From Isoptericola variabilis 225 (GTDB lineage: Bacteria > Actinomycetota > Actinomycetes > Actinomycetales > Cellulomonadaceae): a DNA stretch of 64,000 nucleotides. Shown in pieces: positions 37,065 through 45,214 of this stretch. Made by a program: the position numbers and the translations under genes. The notes under the pieces are model-generated. The model saw only the letters and a list, made by a program, of their open reading frames with translations, did no database searches and was not told the DNA's origin. Location: contig NC_015588.1 of assembly GCF_000215105.1 (NCBI RefSeq), positions 1,984,001 through 2,048,000 on the forward strand, read 5' to 3'. Every line of letters begins with the position of its first letter. Position 1 is the stretch's first letter.

Positions 37065-37613
37065 GTGCTGGAGGAGGTCGCGGACGGCGTCCACCGCGTC
37101 GAGCTCGCGCCCGTCTCGGGCACCGGCCGTCCGACGTCGCGGGCGTGGTCCTGACGCACGCGCACTTCGACCACACCGGGTGCGCGGCGCGCCTGCAGGA
37201 CCGCCTGGGCGTGCCGATCTGGCTCCACGCCGCGGACGAGCACCTCGCCGCGCACCCGTACTCCTACGCGCACGAGAACCCCCGGTCCGTCTACCCGCTG
37301 CGCCATCCGCGCGCGGTCCCGATCCTCGCCGCGATGGCGCGGGCCGGCGCGCTGCATGTCCCTGGCGTGCGGGGCACCCGCCGTCTCGAGCCGGGCACGA
37401 CCCTGCCGCTGCCCGGGTCGCCGCGCGTCGTGCAGTCCCCCGGCCACACCGCCGGGCACTGCGCGCTGCACCTGCCCGACCGGGACGTGGAAGGCGTTCG
37501 CCCTGCTCTCTGTCCACCTGGAGGAACTGATAGCGACGTCGACGACGCAGGTGCGCGCCGTCCGACTCAAAGACGGTCGCCTGTTGCCAACACCTGACCT
37601 CGCCCCAGGGTAG
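37065..37613 (+). pseudogene. Decayed metallo-beta-lactamase-fold gene
   Basis: A good start (GGAGG at 37053-37057, GTG 37065) gives LEEVADGVHRVELAPVSG, then stops at 37154. In another frame the protein resumes as HRPSDVAGVVLTHAHFDHTG, the metal-binding HxHxDH core, through SPGHTAGHCALHLPDRDV near 37490, then loses similarity. Thus about 45 residues between the first strands and the HxHxDH motif are missing, the frame is shifted, and the C-terminal third is gone, replaced by a segment ending at 37613 with HLEELIATSTTQVRAVRL from an unrecognised source. Confidence 0.75.
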
Positions 37614-37635
37614 GAAAAGTTATACCGTTGGTGCC

Positions 37636-37884
37636 ATGAAGACGGCGATCAGCCTCCCGGACAGCGCGGCGGAGCATTTCGACCGCGTCGCCAAGAAGCA
37701 CGGCATGACCCGGTCGGAGTTCTACCGGCGTGCCGCCGAGCATTACGTCGAGGAGCTGGACGGCGCAGACCTGACCGCGCAGATCGACGACGCGATCGAT
37801 GACGTCGGCCAGCCCGGCGACGAGACCGCCGAGCTCCGCCGTGCTGCAAACACCCGCCTGACCGAGGCGTCGGGCGAGTGGTGA
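37636..37884 (+). CDS. Antitoxin, ribbon-helix-helix (MazE-like)
   Basis: The 82-residue protein starts MKTAISLPDSAAEHFDRVAK, a ribbon-helix-helix DNA-binding fold, with MTRSEFYRRAAEHYVEEL forming the second helix, and has an acidic C-terminal tail that would wrap the toxin. It should neutralise the MazF-type toxin and repress its own promoter. TACCGT lies 7 nt before ATG in an AT-rich patch. The toxin start overlaps its stop codon. Confidence 0.9.
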   Translation: MKTAISLPDSAAEHFDRVAKKHGMTRSEFYRRAAEHYVEELDGADLTAQIDDAIDDVGQPGDETAELRRAANTRLTEASGEW

Positions 37885-38222
37885 TCCGGCGCGGGGAGAT
37901 CTGCTGGGTCGACTTCGGCGAACCTCTGGGCAGCGCTCCGGCCAAGCGTCGTCCGGCAGTCGTCGTTCAGTCGGAGCAGTACAACAGATCCCGCATCTCC
38001 ACGGTCGTCGTCCTGCCCATCACGTCCAATACCGCCCTTGCCCGGCACCCAGGAAACGTGTTCCTCCCGGCGCTCGCCTCGGGCCTGCCGAAGGACTCGG
38101 TCGTCAACGTGTCTCAGCCGATGACCGTGGACCGGGCCGACATCGAAGCGACCGGGGTCATGCTCCCGGGGAACCTCATGGAAGCCGTGGAGGCAGGCCT
38201 GCGTCGCGTCATCGACCTCTGA
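37881..38222 (+). CDS. Toxin, MazF/PemK family endoribonuclease
   Basis: The 113-residue protein opens IRRGEICWVDFGEPLGSAPAK, with the conserved RRPAVVVQSEQYN strand (catalytic Arg region), VVLPITSNT and SQPMTVDRADI, the MazF fold. It would cleave mRNA at short motifs when the antitoxin is degraded. The GTG at 37881 overlaps the antitoxin stop (GTGA); GTG 37878 is also possible. Confidence 0.92.
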   Translation: MIRRGEICWVDFGEPLGSAPAKRRPAVVVQSEQYNRSRISTVVVLPITSNTALARHPGNVFLPALASGLPKDSVVNVSQPMTVDRADIEATGVMLPGNLMEAVEAGLRRVIDL

Positions 38223-38263
38223 GCTGCCTGGGGCGGGACGTCTGCAGCCGGGCGACGTGAAGG

Positions 38264-38668
38264 CGGACGAGTCGGTCTGTACGCCGGGTTCTGTGCCCGC
38301 GCCGGTTGCCCGGACGCGGGTGACGGTCATCCATCTAGGGCCTGCGTTGCCGCAGGCCTCGAGCGGTCTACCCGGGAGCTCGGGCGGGCCGCCCTCGAAC
38401 GCTCCCTGTCTGACCTTGCTCCAGGTGGGGTTTACCGAGCCGCACCCGTCACCGGATGCGCTGGTGGTCTCTTACACCACCGTTTCACCCTTACCGACGC
38501 CGGTCGCCCGACGCCGGCGGTCTGCTTTCTGTGGCACTGTCCCGCGGGTCACCCCGGGTGGCCGTTAGCCACCACCTTGCCCTTCGGAGCCCGGACGTTC
38601 CTCGGCGCCGGCGCTTCCGGTTGCCCGGGTTCGACGGCGACGCGACCGTCCGACCGACTCGTCCGCAC
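38264..38668 (-). ncRNA. rnpB: RNase P RNA, type A
   Basis: Read on the minus strand, the sequence has the universal elements of bacterial RNase P RNA: GAGGAACGTCCGGGCTCC near the 5' side, GTGGCTAACGGCCACCC, GACCCGCGGGACAGTGCCAC, the CAGAAAGCAGACCGCC block, GGTAAGGGTGAAACGGTGG, and a 3' CAGAACCCGGCGTACAGACC. The ends GACGAGTCGGTC/GACCGACTCGTC pair to close the molecule. The RNA is about 405 nt and trims tRNA 5' leaders. TATCCT (minus strand, 38673-38678) may be its -10. Confidence 0.97.
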
Positions 38669-38707
38669 CGGAAGGATACCTTCCGGCGAGCCGACGTCGG
38701 GCTTCTC

Positions 38708-39090
38708 TCAGACATCGACCGTGTAGTTCAACGTCAGCTCGTCCCCAGCCCTTCCCCGGATGCCCCAGTTCTCGCGCGGCGTCTCGACGATCGTGAGCTC
38801 GAGGTCGTCCGCGTCCAGCCCGAGGGCAGGTGCGACGTCGTCGTACAGCGCCCTCACCAGCGCGCGCTTGGCCTCGAGGAGCGACGCTCGAAGCACACGA
38901 GCTCGACCACGAGGTAGGCGTCCGAGCGCGGCGCGACCAGGTCGCCGTCGTCGAGCAGCAGGAAGCGGTGGGACCGCTTGTCCTCCGGCAGCCGCCACGT
39001 GCGCACGAGCGCCGCGTGGAGCGCGTCGGACACCTCGGCGCGGCGGTCGTGCCACACGCGCCGGTTGCCGTAGATCTTCACCTGGGCCAT
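38708..39090 (-). pseudogene. Frameshifted tautomerase-family gene
   Basis: The first part, AQVKIYGNRRVWHDRRAEVSD to AYLVVELVCFE, and the second part, LLEAKRALVRALYDDVAPALG to NWGIRGRAGDELTLNY, together make one small tautomerase-like protein, but they lie in different frames. The switch is near 38880 and adding one base there restores a single frame of about 127 residues. It is either a frameshifted gene or a sequencing error. Confidence 0.75.
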
Positions 39091-39168
39091 GCCCGACGAC
39101 GGTACGCACGTCGCGCACGGTTGTCATCGGTCACGGCCCGGCCGGGGACGACGCATAGGGTGGTCGCC

Positions 39169-40002
39169 GTGCTGATCTGCCTGCCGCCCTCCGAGGGCAA
39201 GACGCCCGCGCCCGCCGACGCCGCGCCCGTGGAGCTCGCCGCGCTCACGGCGCCGTCGCTCACCGCGCAGCGCACGGCAGTCCTCGACGCGCTCGCGGCG
39301 GTCAGCGCGCGTCCCGACGCCACGGCGGTCCTCAAGGTCGGCGCCGGTCTCGCCGAGGAGGTGGCCCGCAACGTCGACCTCAAGGCGGCGCCCGCCGCGC
39401 CGGCGTCGCGCGTGTACACCGGCGTGCTGTACGCGGCGGCGGGCCTGGCCGACCTGCCCGACGGCGCGGGCCGCCGCGCGGCGGAGAGCGTGCGGATCTT
39501 CTCGGGGCTGTGGGGCGTCGTCGCGCCCGACGACCGGATCCCGGCCTACCGCCTGTCCATGGGCGTCGACCTTCCGGGCGTCGGCAAGCTCGCCACGGCG
39601 TGGCGCCCGCACCTCGCCGAGGCCCTCGACGGGCGCGCCGCGGGCGACGTCGTCGTCGACTGCCGCTCCGCCGCCTACCTCGCGGCGTGGAAGCCGGCCA
39701 CGACCGGCGCGGGCGCGGCCGACTGGGTCACCGTGCGCGTCGTACGCGAGGCGGACGGCAGCCGCAGCGTCGTGTCGCACAACGCCAAGCACACCCGGGG
39801 CGTGCTCACGGGTCACCTGCTGCGCCGGGCCGGCGAGCCGCCGTCGTCGGCCGAGGATCTGCTCGACGCCGCGCGCGAGCTCGACGGCGAGGTCATCGGC
39901 ACCGAGGTCGGCACCGGGCTGAGCTACCGGATGATCGAGGCGGCGCTGCACGCGCCGACGACGCGGACCGGGCCGCGCACGCTCGAGCTCGTCATCGCCT
40001 GA
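39169..40002 (+). CDS. yaaA: YaaA family peroxide-response protein
   Basis: The 277-residue protein begins LICLPPSEGKTPAP, the YaaA hallmark, and contains RIFSGLWGVVAPDDRIPAYRLSMGV and the late VVSHNAKHTRGVLTGHLL block of the family. In other bacteria YaaA limits intracellular free iron and damage during peroxide stress. GTG 39169 has TAGGGT 7 nt upstream. A long hairpin follows the stop. Confidence 0.9.
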   Translation: MLICLPPSEGKTPAPADAAPVELAALTAPSLTAQRTAVLDALAAVSARPDATAVLKVGAGLAEEVARNVDLKAAPAAPASRVYTGVLYAAAGLADLPDGAGRRAAESVRIFSGLWGVVAPDDRIPAYRLSMGVDLPGVGKLATAWRPHLAEALDGRAAGDVVVDCRSAAYLAAWKPATTGAGAADWVTVRVVREADGSRSVVSHNAKHTRGVLTGHLLRRAGEPPSSAEDLLDAARELDGEVIGTEVGTGLSYRMIEAALHAPTTRTGPRTLELVIA

Positions 40003-40016
40003 CGAACCTGCGCGCC

Positions 40017-40073
40017 GCGACGTAGCGCCTCGGTAGCGTCCGGCCTCCGGAGGCTACCCGGGCGCTACGTCGC
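40017..40073 (+). terminator. Hairpin after yaaA
   Basis: GCGACGTAGCGCC (40017-40029) pairs exactly with 40061-40073, with an imperfect inner stem, 14 bp after the yaaA stop. Confidence 0.75.
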
Positions 40074-40109
40074 AGCGCGCGATCGCCCCCACCGGGCCGC
40101 ACTGGGCCC

Positions 40110-40373
40110 ATGGCCTACGACGAGGAGCTCGCCGAGCGCGTGCGCGACGCCATCGGGCGCCGCACGGAGTTCACCGAGCAGAAGATGTTCGGCGGCGTCG
40201 CGTTCATGGTGAACACGCACATGGCGGTCGGCATCGGCGGCGACGAGCTCATGGTCCGCGTCGGCACCGACGGCTACGAGCAGGCGTGGGTCGACCGCGG
40301 CGTCGACCTCGCGCTGTCCGAACCCCCCAAGAAGCCGAAGAAGCCGAAGGCGCCCAAGACGCCGCGCGCCTGA
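40110..40373 (+). CDS. TfoX/Sxy N-terminal domain protein, internally shortened
   Basis: The 87-residue product keeps the first half of a TfoX N-terminal domain (YDEELAERVRDAI, FTEQKMFGGVAFMVNTHMAV, ELMVRVG) and then runs from DGYEQ directly into the terminal helix AWVDRGVDLALSEPP and a Lys/Pro tail. The usual 35-40 residues with the M.GR.M.GW motif between them are absent, so it is likely an in-frame deletion derivative and may be non-functional. Full-length relatives are about 115-125 residues. Confidence 0.72.
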   Translation: MAYDEELAERVRDAIGRRTEFTEQKMFGGVAFMVNTHMAVGIGGDELMVRVGTDGYEQAWVDRGVDLALSEPPKKPKKPKAPKTPRA

Positions 40374-40382
40374 GCGGCGACG

Positions 40383-41561
40383 TCAGGCGTCGGTCGGGAA
40401 CCCGACCGTCGTGACCTCGCTCGCGCCGTCGGCCCACAGCCGCAGCACGGTGAGCGAGCACGGCGGGATGCGCAGCCGCGACCAGTGCGACGGCGGCGCG
40501 CCGATCGCCTGCCCCACGGCGGTGCGGATCATCGCGGCGTGGCCCACGACGGCGACCGTCCGCCCGACGCCGCCGTCCAGCAGGTCCTCCAGCCCCGACC
40601 ACACGCGTGCTCCGAGCTGCGCGTAGGACTCGCCGCCCGGCGGGGCGAACGTGCCGGTCGAGTGCCACAGCGCGAGCTCCCCGGGCGCCCGCTCCTCGAT
40701 CTCGAGGGCCGTCAGCCCTTCCCACTCGCCGAAGACGCACTCCGCGAACCGCTGCTCGGTGCGCACGTGCTGCCCGATGCGCCGTCCGACGGCCGCCGCG
40801 GTCTCCTGCGTCCGGACCGTCGGCGAGGCGACGAGGTCGGTCACGCGTGGCAGGTCCGGCCACAGGTCCCGGCCCACGCGGAAGACCGCGTCGGCCGCCT
40901 GGGCGGCCTGCGTGCGCCCGCGCGTCGTGAGCGCGGGGCCCGGCACTCCACCGCCGGAGTAGGCACCCGCGACCGTGAGGTGGGTCTCGCCGTGGCGCAC
41001 GAGGACCACCGAGAGCGCCGTCGCGCCGTCGTACCCGACGAGCGCGCCCGACGGGCGCACGTGCGTGTCGAAGCCGGGCGCCTCGTCCTCGGCCGCGGTC
41101 GCCGGGCCCGACGTCGACTCCTCGGCGGGGAAGTCGCGCGCGATCTGCGAGCCGGTGTCCATGGCCTCGTTCGCGAGCCGGTCGGCCGCGGCGTTCTCCG
41201 AGCGCGGCACCCACTCGTAGGCCACCTGGTCGGCGGGCAGGACGGACGCCGCCTCGCGCGCGAGCTCGCGCAACGCGGCGTGCTTGATCTGCCAGCGCCC
41301 CGTCATCTGCTCGACGACGAGGCGCGAGTCCATGCGCACCAGCACGTGGGCGTCGGGGTCGACCTCGCGCGCGGCCCGCAGGCCGGCGACGAGGCCCGAG
41401 TACTCGGCGACGTTGTTGGTCGACTCCCCGAGGTAGCCGGCGCGCTCGGCGAGGACGGCGCCGCTGTCCGCGTCGCGGACGAGCGCGCCCCAGCCGGCCG
41501 GGCCGGGGTTGCCCCGCGACCCGCCGTCGGCCTCGACGACCAGGCGACGACCGCCCGCCAT
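40383..41561 (-). CDS. Bifunctional RNase H/histidine phosphatase
   Basis: The 392-residue protein fuses an N-terminal type I RNase H domain (VEADGGSRGNPGPAGWGAL, acidic residues in AEYSGLVAGL, RMDSRLVV and the late ENAAADRLANEAM) to a C-terminal histidine phosphatase domain (VLVRHGETHLTVAGAYSG and VVGHAAMIRT). This fusion is typical of actinobacteria; the phosphatase half resembles CobC alpha-ribazole phosphatase. The ATG overlaps the stop of the zinc ribbon gene by one base (TGATG). Confidence 0.93.
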   Translation of the reverse strand: MAGGRRLVVEADGGSRGNPGPAGWGALVRDADSGAVLAERAGYLGESTNNVAEYSGLVAGLRAAREVDPDAHVLVRMDSRLVVEQMTGRWQIKHAALRELAREAASVLPADQVAYEWVPRSENAAADRLANEAMDTGSQIARDFPAEESTSGPATAAEDEAPGFDTHVRPSGALVGYDGATALSVVLVRHGETHLTVAGAYSGGGVPGPALTTRGRTQAAQAADAVFRVGRDLWPDLPRVTDLVASPTVRTQETAAAVGRRIGQHVRTEQRFAECVFGEWEGLTALEIEERAPGELALWHSTGTFAPPGGESYAQLGARVWSGLEDLLDGGVGRTVAVVGHAAMIRTAVGQAIGAPPSHWSRLRIPPCSLTVLRLWADGASEVTTVGFPTDA

Positions 41562-42307
41562 CAGGCCGCCGCGGCGTCGGGCTCGCGCACGAGGATGCGG
41601 CCGCACTCCTCGCAGCGCACGACCTGCTCCGGGGCGGCGGACCGGACGGCGGCGAGGTCGCCGGCGTTGAGCTCGAGGCGGCACCCCTCGCAGCGCCCGC
41701 CGCGCAGCGGGGCGGCGCCGGTGCCGCCGAGCTGCGCGCGCAGCCGGTCGTAGAGCGCGAGCAGCCCGGCGTCGAGGCCCTCGGCGGCGGCGGCCCGCTC
41801 GGCCGCGAGGCGCTTGGCGTCGGCGTCGATCTCGGCGAACGCCGCGTCGCGCTCCGCCTCCGCCTTCTCCTTCGCGGCGACCAGCTCGGCGTGCGCGGCC
41901 TCGACCGCCGCGAGCGACTCCTGGTGCGCCTCGAGCCGCTCCATGACCTCGAGCTGGGCCTCCTCGAGGACGCCCTGGCGACGGGCGAGCGACTCGAGCT
42001 CGCTCACGACGGCCTGCGCGTCCTTCGCGCCGAGCGCGCCGGAGTCGAGCTTCTGCTGGTCGCGGGCCGCACGGGCCCGCACCTGCTCGACGTCCGCCTC
42101 CGCCTTCGCGAGCTCGCGCTCGAGGTCCGCGACGGCCGTGCGGGAGTCGACGAGAGACCCGTGCAGGTCGGCGAGGCGCTTGTCGAGCTCGGCGAGCGTC
42201 GCGAGCACCGGGTGGTTGCGGCGCTTGTGCGCGAGCTGCTGGGCCCGCGTGTCCAGGGCCTGGACGTCCAGCAGACGGCGCTGGTCCTCGGGGGGTGCAG
42301 TGACCAC
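41561..42307 (-). CDS. Coiled-coil protein with C4 zinc ribbon (DUF164 type)
   Basis: The 248-residue protein is a long helical hairpin (about residues 8-190, rich in Glu, Ala and Leu heptads) ending in a zinc ribbon with CEGC and CEEC pairs about 24 residues apart. It is the conserved partner of the Nif3 and RNase H genes in actinobacteria; its function is unresolved, possibly nucleic-acid binding. It is the middle gene of a three-gene operon. Confidence 0.9.
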   Translation of the reverse strand: MVTAPPEDQRRLLDVQALDTRAQQLAHKRRNHPVLATLAELDKRLADLHGSLVDSRTAVADLERELAKAEADVEQVRARAARDQQKLDSGALGAKDAQAVVSELESLARRQGVLEEAQLEVMERLEAHQESLAAVEAAHAELVAAKEKAEAERDAAFAEIDADAKRLAAERAAAAEGLDAGLLALYDRLRAQLGGTGAAPLRGGRCEGCRLELNAGDLAAVRSAAPEQVVRCEECGRILVREPDAAAA

Positions 42308-42345
42308 GGGCGGGTCCTCTCGTACAGCTCTTCAGATGGCGGCGG

Positions 42346-43233
42346 TCAGCGCCCCGGGCTCGCGACCCGTGCGGTCCACGGGTCGGTCGGCAGGGTGCTC
42401 ACCCTGGTGGTCACCGTACCTTCTCCGAGCCGTGCGACGAGGTCCTGGGCGGCGTACGCGAGCCAGGGCCACTCGCTCGCGAAGTGCGCGACGTCGACGA
42501 GGAACGGCGTGCCTGCCGCGCGCCGGGCGGGGTCCGCCTCGAACTCGGCCCGCTCGCGCAGCTCCGAGGCCGGGTGGTGGCGCAGGTCCGCCGTGACGTA
42601 GACGTCGACGGCCGCGGCCCGGACGGCGTCGAACAGCGAGTCGCCGGACCCGCCGACGACGGCGGCCGTGCTGACGGTCGCGTCGAGGTCGCCCGCGACG
42701 CGCACCCCCTGGGCGACGGGCGGCAGGACCGCCGCGACGCGCTCGGCGAACGCGCGCAGCGTCGTCGGCTCCGCCAGGCGCCCGACCCGGCCGATCCCGC
42801 GGCCAGTGTCGCCCGGGTCGTCGCCCGCGCCGTCCTCCCGCACCACGAGTGGGCGGCGGTCGGTGATGCCCACGAGGTCGGCGAGCGCGTCGGCGACGCC
42901 GCGGGGCGCGGCGTCGGCGTTGGTGTGCGCGACGTACAGCCCGCACCCGTTCGTGAGCAGGCGGTGCACGACCGCGCCCTTGAACGTCGTCGCGGGCACG
43001 CCGTGCACGGGCTTGAGGAACAGCGGGTGGTGCGTGACGAGCAGGTCGGCCCCCCACGCGAGCGCCTCGTCGACCACGGCGGCCACCGGGTCGACCGCGA
43101 ACGCGACCGTGCGCACGAGCGCGGCCGGGTCGCCGGCCACGAGCCCGACGGCGTCCCACCCCTCCGCGGTCGACGGCGGGTAGAGGTCCTCGAGGACAGC
43201 GACGACGTCGGCCAGCGTGGGTGCGGGGCTCAT
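42346..43233 (-). CDS. Nif3-like dinuclear metal-centre protein
   Basis: The 295-residue protein has the NIF3/YbgI metal site: LVTHHPLFLKPVHG (two His), an acidic residue in YVAHTNADAA, and VDVAHFASEW late in the chain. It has been linked to GTP cyclohydrolase I-type folds, but its true activity is unknown. ATG 43233 has TATTGT 7 nt upstream. It leads the operon with the zinc ribbon and RNase H genes. Confidence 0.92.
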   Translation of the reverse strand: MSPAPTLADVVAVLEDLYPPSTAEGWDAVGLVAGDPAALVRTVAFAVDPVAAVVDEALAWGADLLVTHHPLFLKPVHGVPATTFKGAVVHRLLTNGCGLYVAHTNADAAPRGVADALADLVGITDRRPLVVREDGAGDDPGDTGRGIGRVGRLAEPTTLRAFAERVAAVLPPVAQGVRVAGDLDATVSTAAVVGGSGDSLFDAVRAAAVDVYVTADLRHHPASELRERAEFEADPARRAAGTPFLVDVAHFASEWPWLAYAAQDLVARLGEGTVTTRVSTLPTDPWTARVASPGR

Positions 43234-43259
43234 GGCCCCGACAATAGCCGCGCGCCCCG

Positions 43260-43703
43260 CTAGTGCCCGCCGCGACCGCCCGTGATGTAGTCCGTCAGCT
43301 GGTCGCGCTCGGCCTGCACCTCCGCCAGCCGGCGCTTGACCACGTCGCCGATGCTCACGATCCCCGCGAGCCGCCCCTCGTGGACGACCGGGACGTGCCG
43401 GAACCGGTGCTCGGTCATCATGTGCATGAGGTCGTCGAGCATCGTGTCCGGGTCGCACGTCTGCACGTCCCTGGTCATGATCTGCTCGACCGCGGCGTCC
43501 AGGACGCCGACGCCCTCGGCGTGCAGCCGCCGGACCACGTCGCGCTCGCTGACGATCCCGTCGACGCTCGCGCCGTCGTCGGACACGACCACGGCACCGA
43601 TGCCGTGCTCGGCGAGCAGGGCGAGCAGGTCCCGCACCGTCCGGTCCCGGGCGACGGTGACCACCGCGTCGCCCTTGTGCCGCAACGTGTCCCTGACCCG
43701 CAT
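43260..43703 (-). CDS. Two-CBS-domain protein
   Basis: The 147-residue protein is a tandem CBS pair: VRDLLALLAEHGIGAVVVSDDG...GIVSERDVVRRL and LDDLMHMMTEHRFRHVPVV...GIVSIGDVVKRRL. CBS pairs bind adenosine nucleotides and act as sensors. AGGAGG overlaps the transporter stop codon and lies 7 nt before ATG 43703, so it is coupled to the sugar transporter. Its target is unknown. Confidence 0.9.
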   Translation of the reverse strand: MRVRDTLRHKGDAVVTVARDRTVRDLLALLAEHGIGAVVVSDDGASVDGIVSERDVVRRLHAEGVGVLDAAVEQIMTRDVQTCDPDTMLDDLMHMMTEHRFRHVPVVHEGRLAGIVSIGDVVKRRLAEVQAERDQLTDYITGGRGGH

Positions 43704-43715
43704 GAGAGCCACCTC

Positions 43716-45134
43716 CTAGTCCATGTCCTCCAGCTCCTTGCCCTTGGTCTCGGGCACGAACCGCAGGACGAAGAAGAACGACGCCAGCGCGGCGAGCGTG
43801 TAGAAGCCGTACGCGAACCAGAGGCCGACGTCGGCCATCGACGGGAACGTCGTCGAGATCCCGAAGTTCGCGAGCCACTGCGCGGCGGCGGCGATGCCGA
43901 GCGCGGTCCCGCGGATCTTGTTGTTGAACATCTCGCCGAGCAGGACCCACACCGCCGGGCCCCACGACATGCCGAAGAAGACGACGAACAGGTTGGCCGC
44001 GACGAGCGCGAGCGGGCCGGCGGCGCCCTCGAGCACCGGCTCGAGCTGCCCGTCGTCGCCGGGCACGAGGCGTGCCTGGCTGAACACGACCGCCATCGTC
44101 CCGAGCGTGACGAACATGCCCGCCGAGCCGATCATGAGCAGCCGCCGGCGCCCGATCTTGTCGATGAGCGCGATGGCCACGAGCGTCACGACGATGTTCG
44201 TGATCGACGTGATGACGGTCTGCAGGAGGGCGTCCTCCTCGGAGAACCCGACCGACTGCCACAGCGTCGAGGAGTAGTAGAAGATGACGTTGATCCCGAC
44301 GAACTGCTGGAACACCGACAGCGCGATGCCGATCCAGACGATCGGCAGCAGGCCGCCCGACGGCCGGCGCAGGTCCGAGAGCCGGGTGTCGTGGTCGCGC
44401 AGGATCGTGCGGCGGATCTCGGAGATCCGCAGGTCGATGCCCCGGGCGAGGACCTGGCTCAGGACCTCGCGCGCCTTGCGCTCCTCGCCCTTGTGCATGA
44501 GGAAGCGCGGCGACTCCGGGATCGTGAGCGCGAGGATGCCGTACGCGACGGCCGGGATCACCTCGGCGAAGAACATCCAGCGCCACGCGGCGAGGCCGAG
44601 GAGCAGCTCCTCGGCGGCGCCGCCGGCCGCCGCGGCGATCGCGTAGTCCGACAGGAGCGCCACGAAGATGCCGACGACGATCGCGAGCTGCTGGAGGGAG
44701 CCGAGCCGTCCGCGGATCGACGCCGGCGCGATCTCGGCGATGTACGCGGGGGCGATGACGGACGCCGCGCCGACGCCGAGACCGCCGAGCACGCGCCAGA
44801 CGATCATGTCCGCGGGGCCGACGGCGATCGTCGAGCCGATCGCCGAGATCGTGAACGCGCCCGAGGCGAGCACCATGACGCGGATACGGCCGATCTTATC
44901 GGCGAGACGGCCGGCGAAGTAGGCGCCGAGCATGCAGCCGAGCAGCGCCGAGGACACGACGAAGCCCGTGAGGCCGGAGCCCATCCCGAACTCCTCGCGC
45001 ATGGGCGTCACGGCGCCGTTGATGACCGCGGTGTCGAACCCGAAGAGGAAGCCGCCGAGCGCCGCGACCGACGCCAGCTGGATGACCCTCGCCGCGTAGA
45101 ACTCGCGTCCTGCCGTGCCCACACCGGTCGCCAT
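43716..45134 (-). CDS. Sugar porter family MFS transporter
   Basis: The 472-residue protein has 12 predicted helices and the sugar porter signatures GFLFGFDTAVINGAV, GRLADKIGR, the PESPRFLMHKG motif after helix 6, QQFVGINVIFYYS in helix 7 and PETKGKELEDM at the C-terminus. It would import a hexose or pentose by proton symport. GGGAGG lies 5 nt before the ATG. The CBS gene follows 12 bp downstream. Confidence 0.93.
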   Translation of the reverse strand: MATGVGTAGREFYAARVIQLASVAALGGFLFGFDTAVINGAVTPMREEFGMGSGLTGFVVSSALLGCMLGAYFAGRLADKIGRIRVMVLASGAFTISAIGSTIAVGPADMIVWRVLGGLGVGAASVIAPAYIAEIAPASIRGRLGSLQQLAIVVGIFVALLSDYAIAAAAGGAAEELLLGLAAWRWMFFAEVIPAVAYGILALTIPESPRFLMHKGEERKAREVLSQVLARGIDLRISEIRRTILRDHDTRLSDLRRPSGGLLPIVWIGIALSVFQQFVGINVIFYYSSTLWQSVGFSEEDALLQTVITSITNIVVTLVAIALIDKIGRRRLLMIGSAGMFVTLGTMAVVFSQARLVPGDDGQLEPVLEGAAGPLALVAANLFVVFFGMSWGPAVWVLLGEMFNNKIRGTALGIAAAAQWLANFGISTTFPSMADVGLWFAYGFYTLAALASFFFVLRFVPETKGKELEDMD

Positions 45135-45214
45135 GTCGGCCTCCCGCCGCCGTTGCCAGGTGCAGGCAGGCTAAGTCCGCCCTGCGGGGTGCGCCACAGG
45201 AGCGCCGGGCAACC

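Noticed and set aside
38257..38917. Overlapping plus-strand frames of 103 and 153 codons
   Set aside because: They lie over RNase P RNA and the tautomerase remnant and have no protein similarity.
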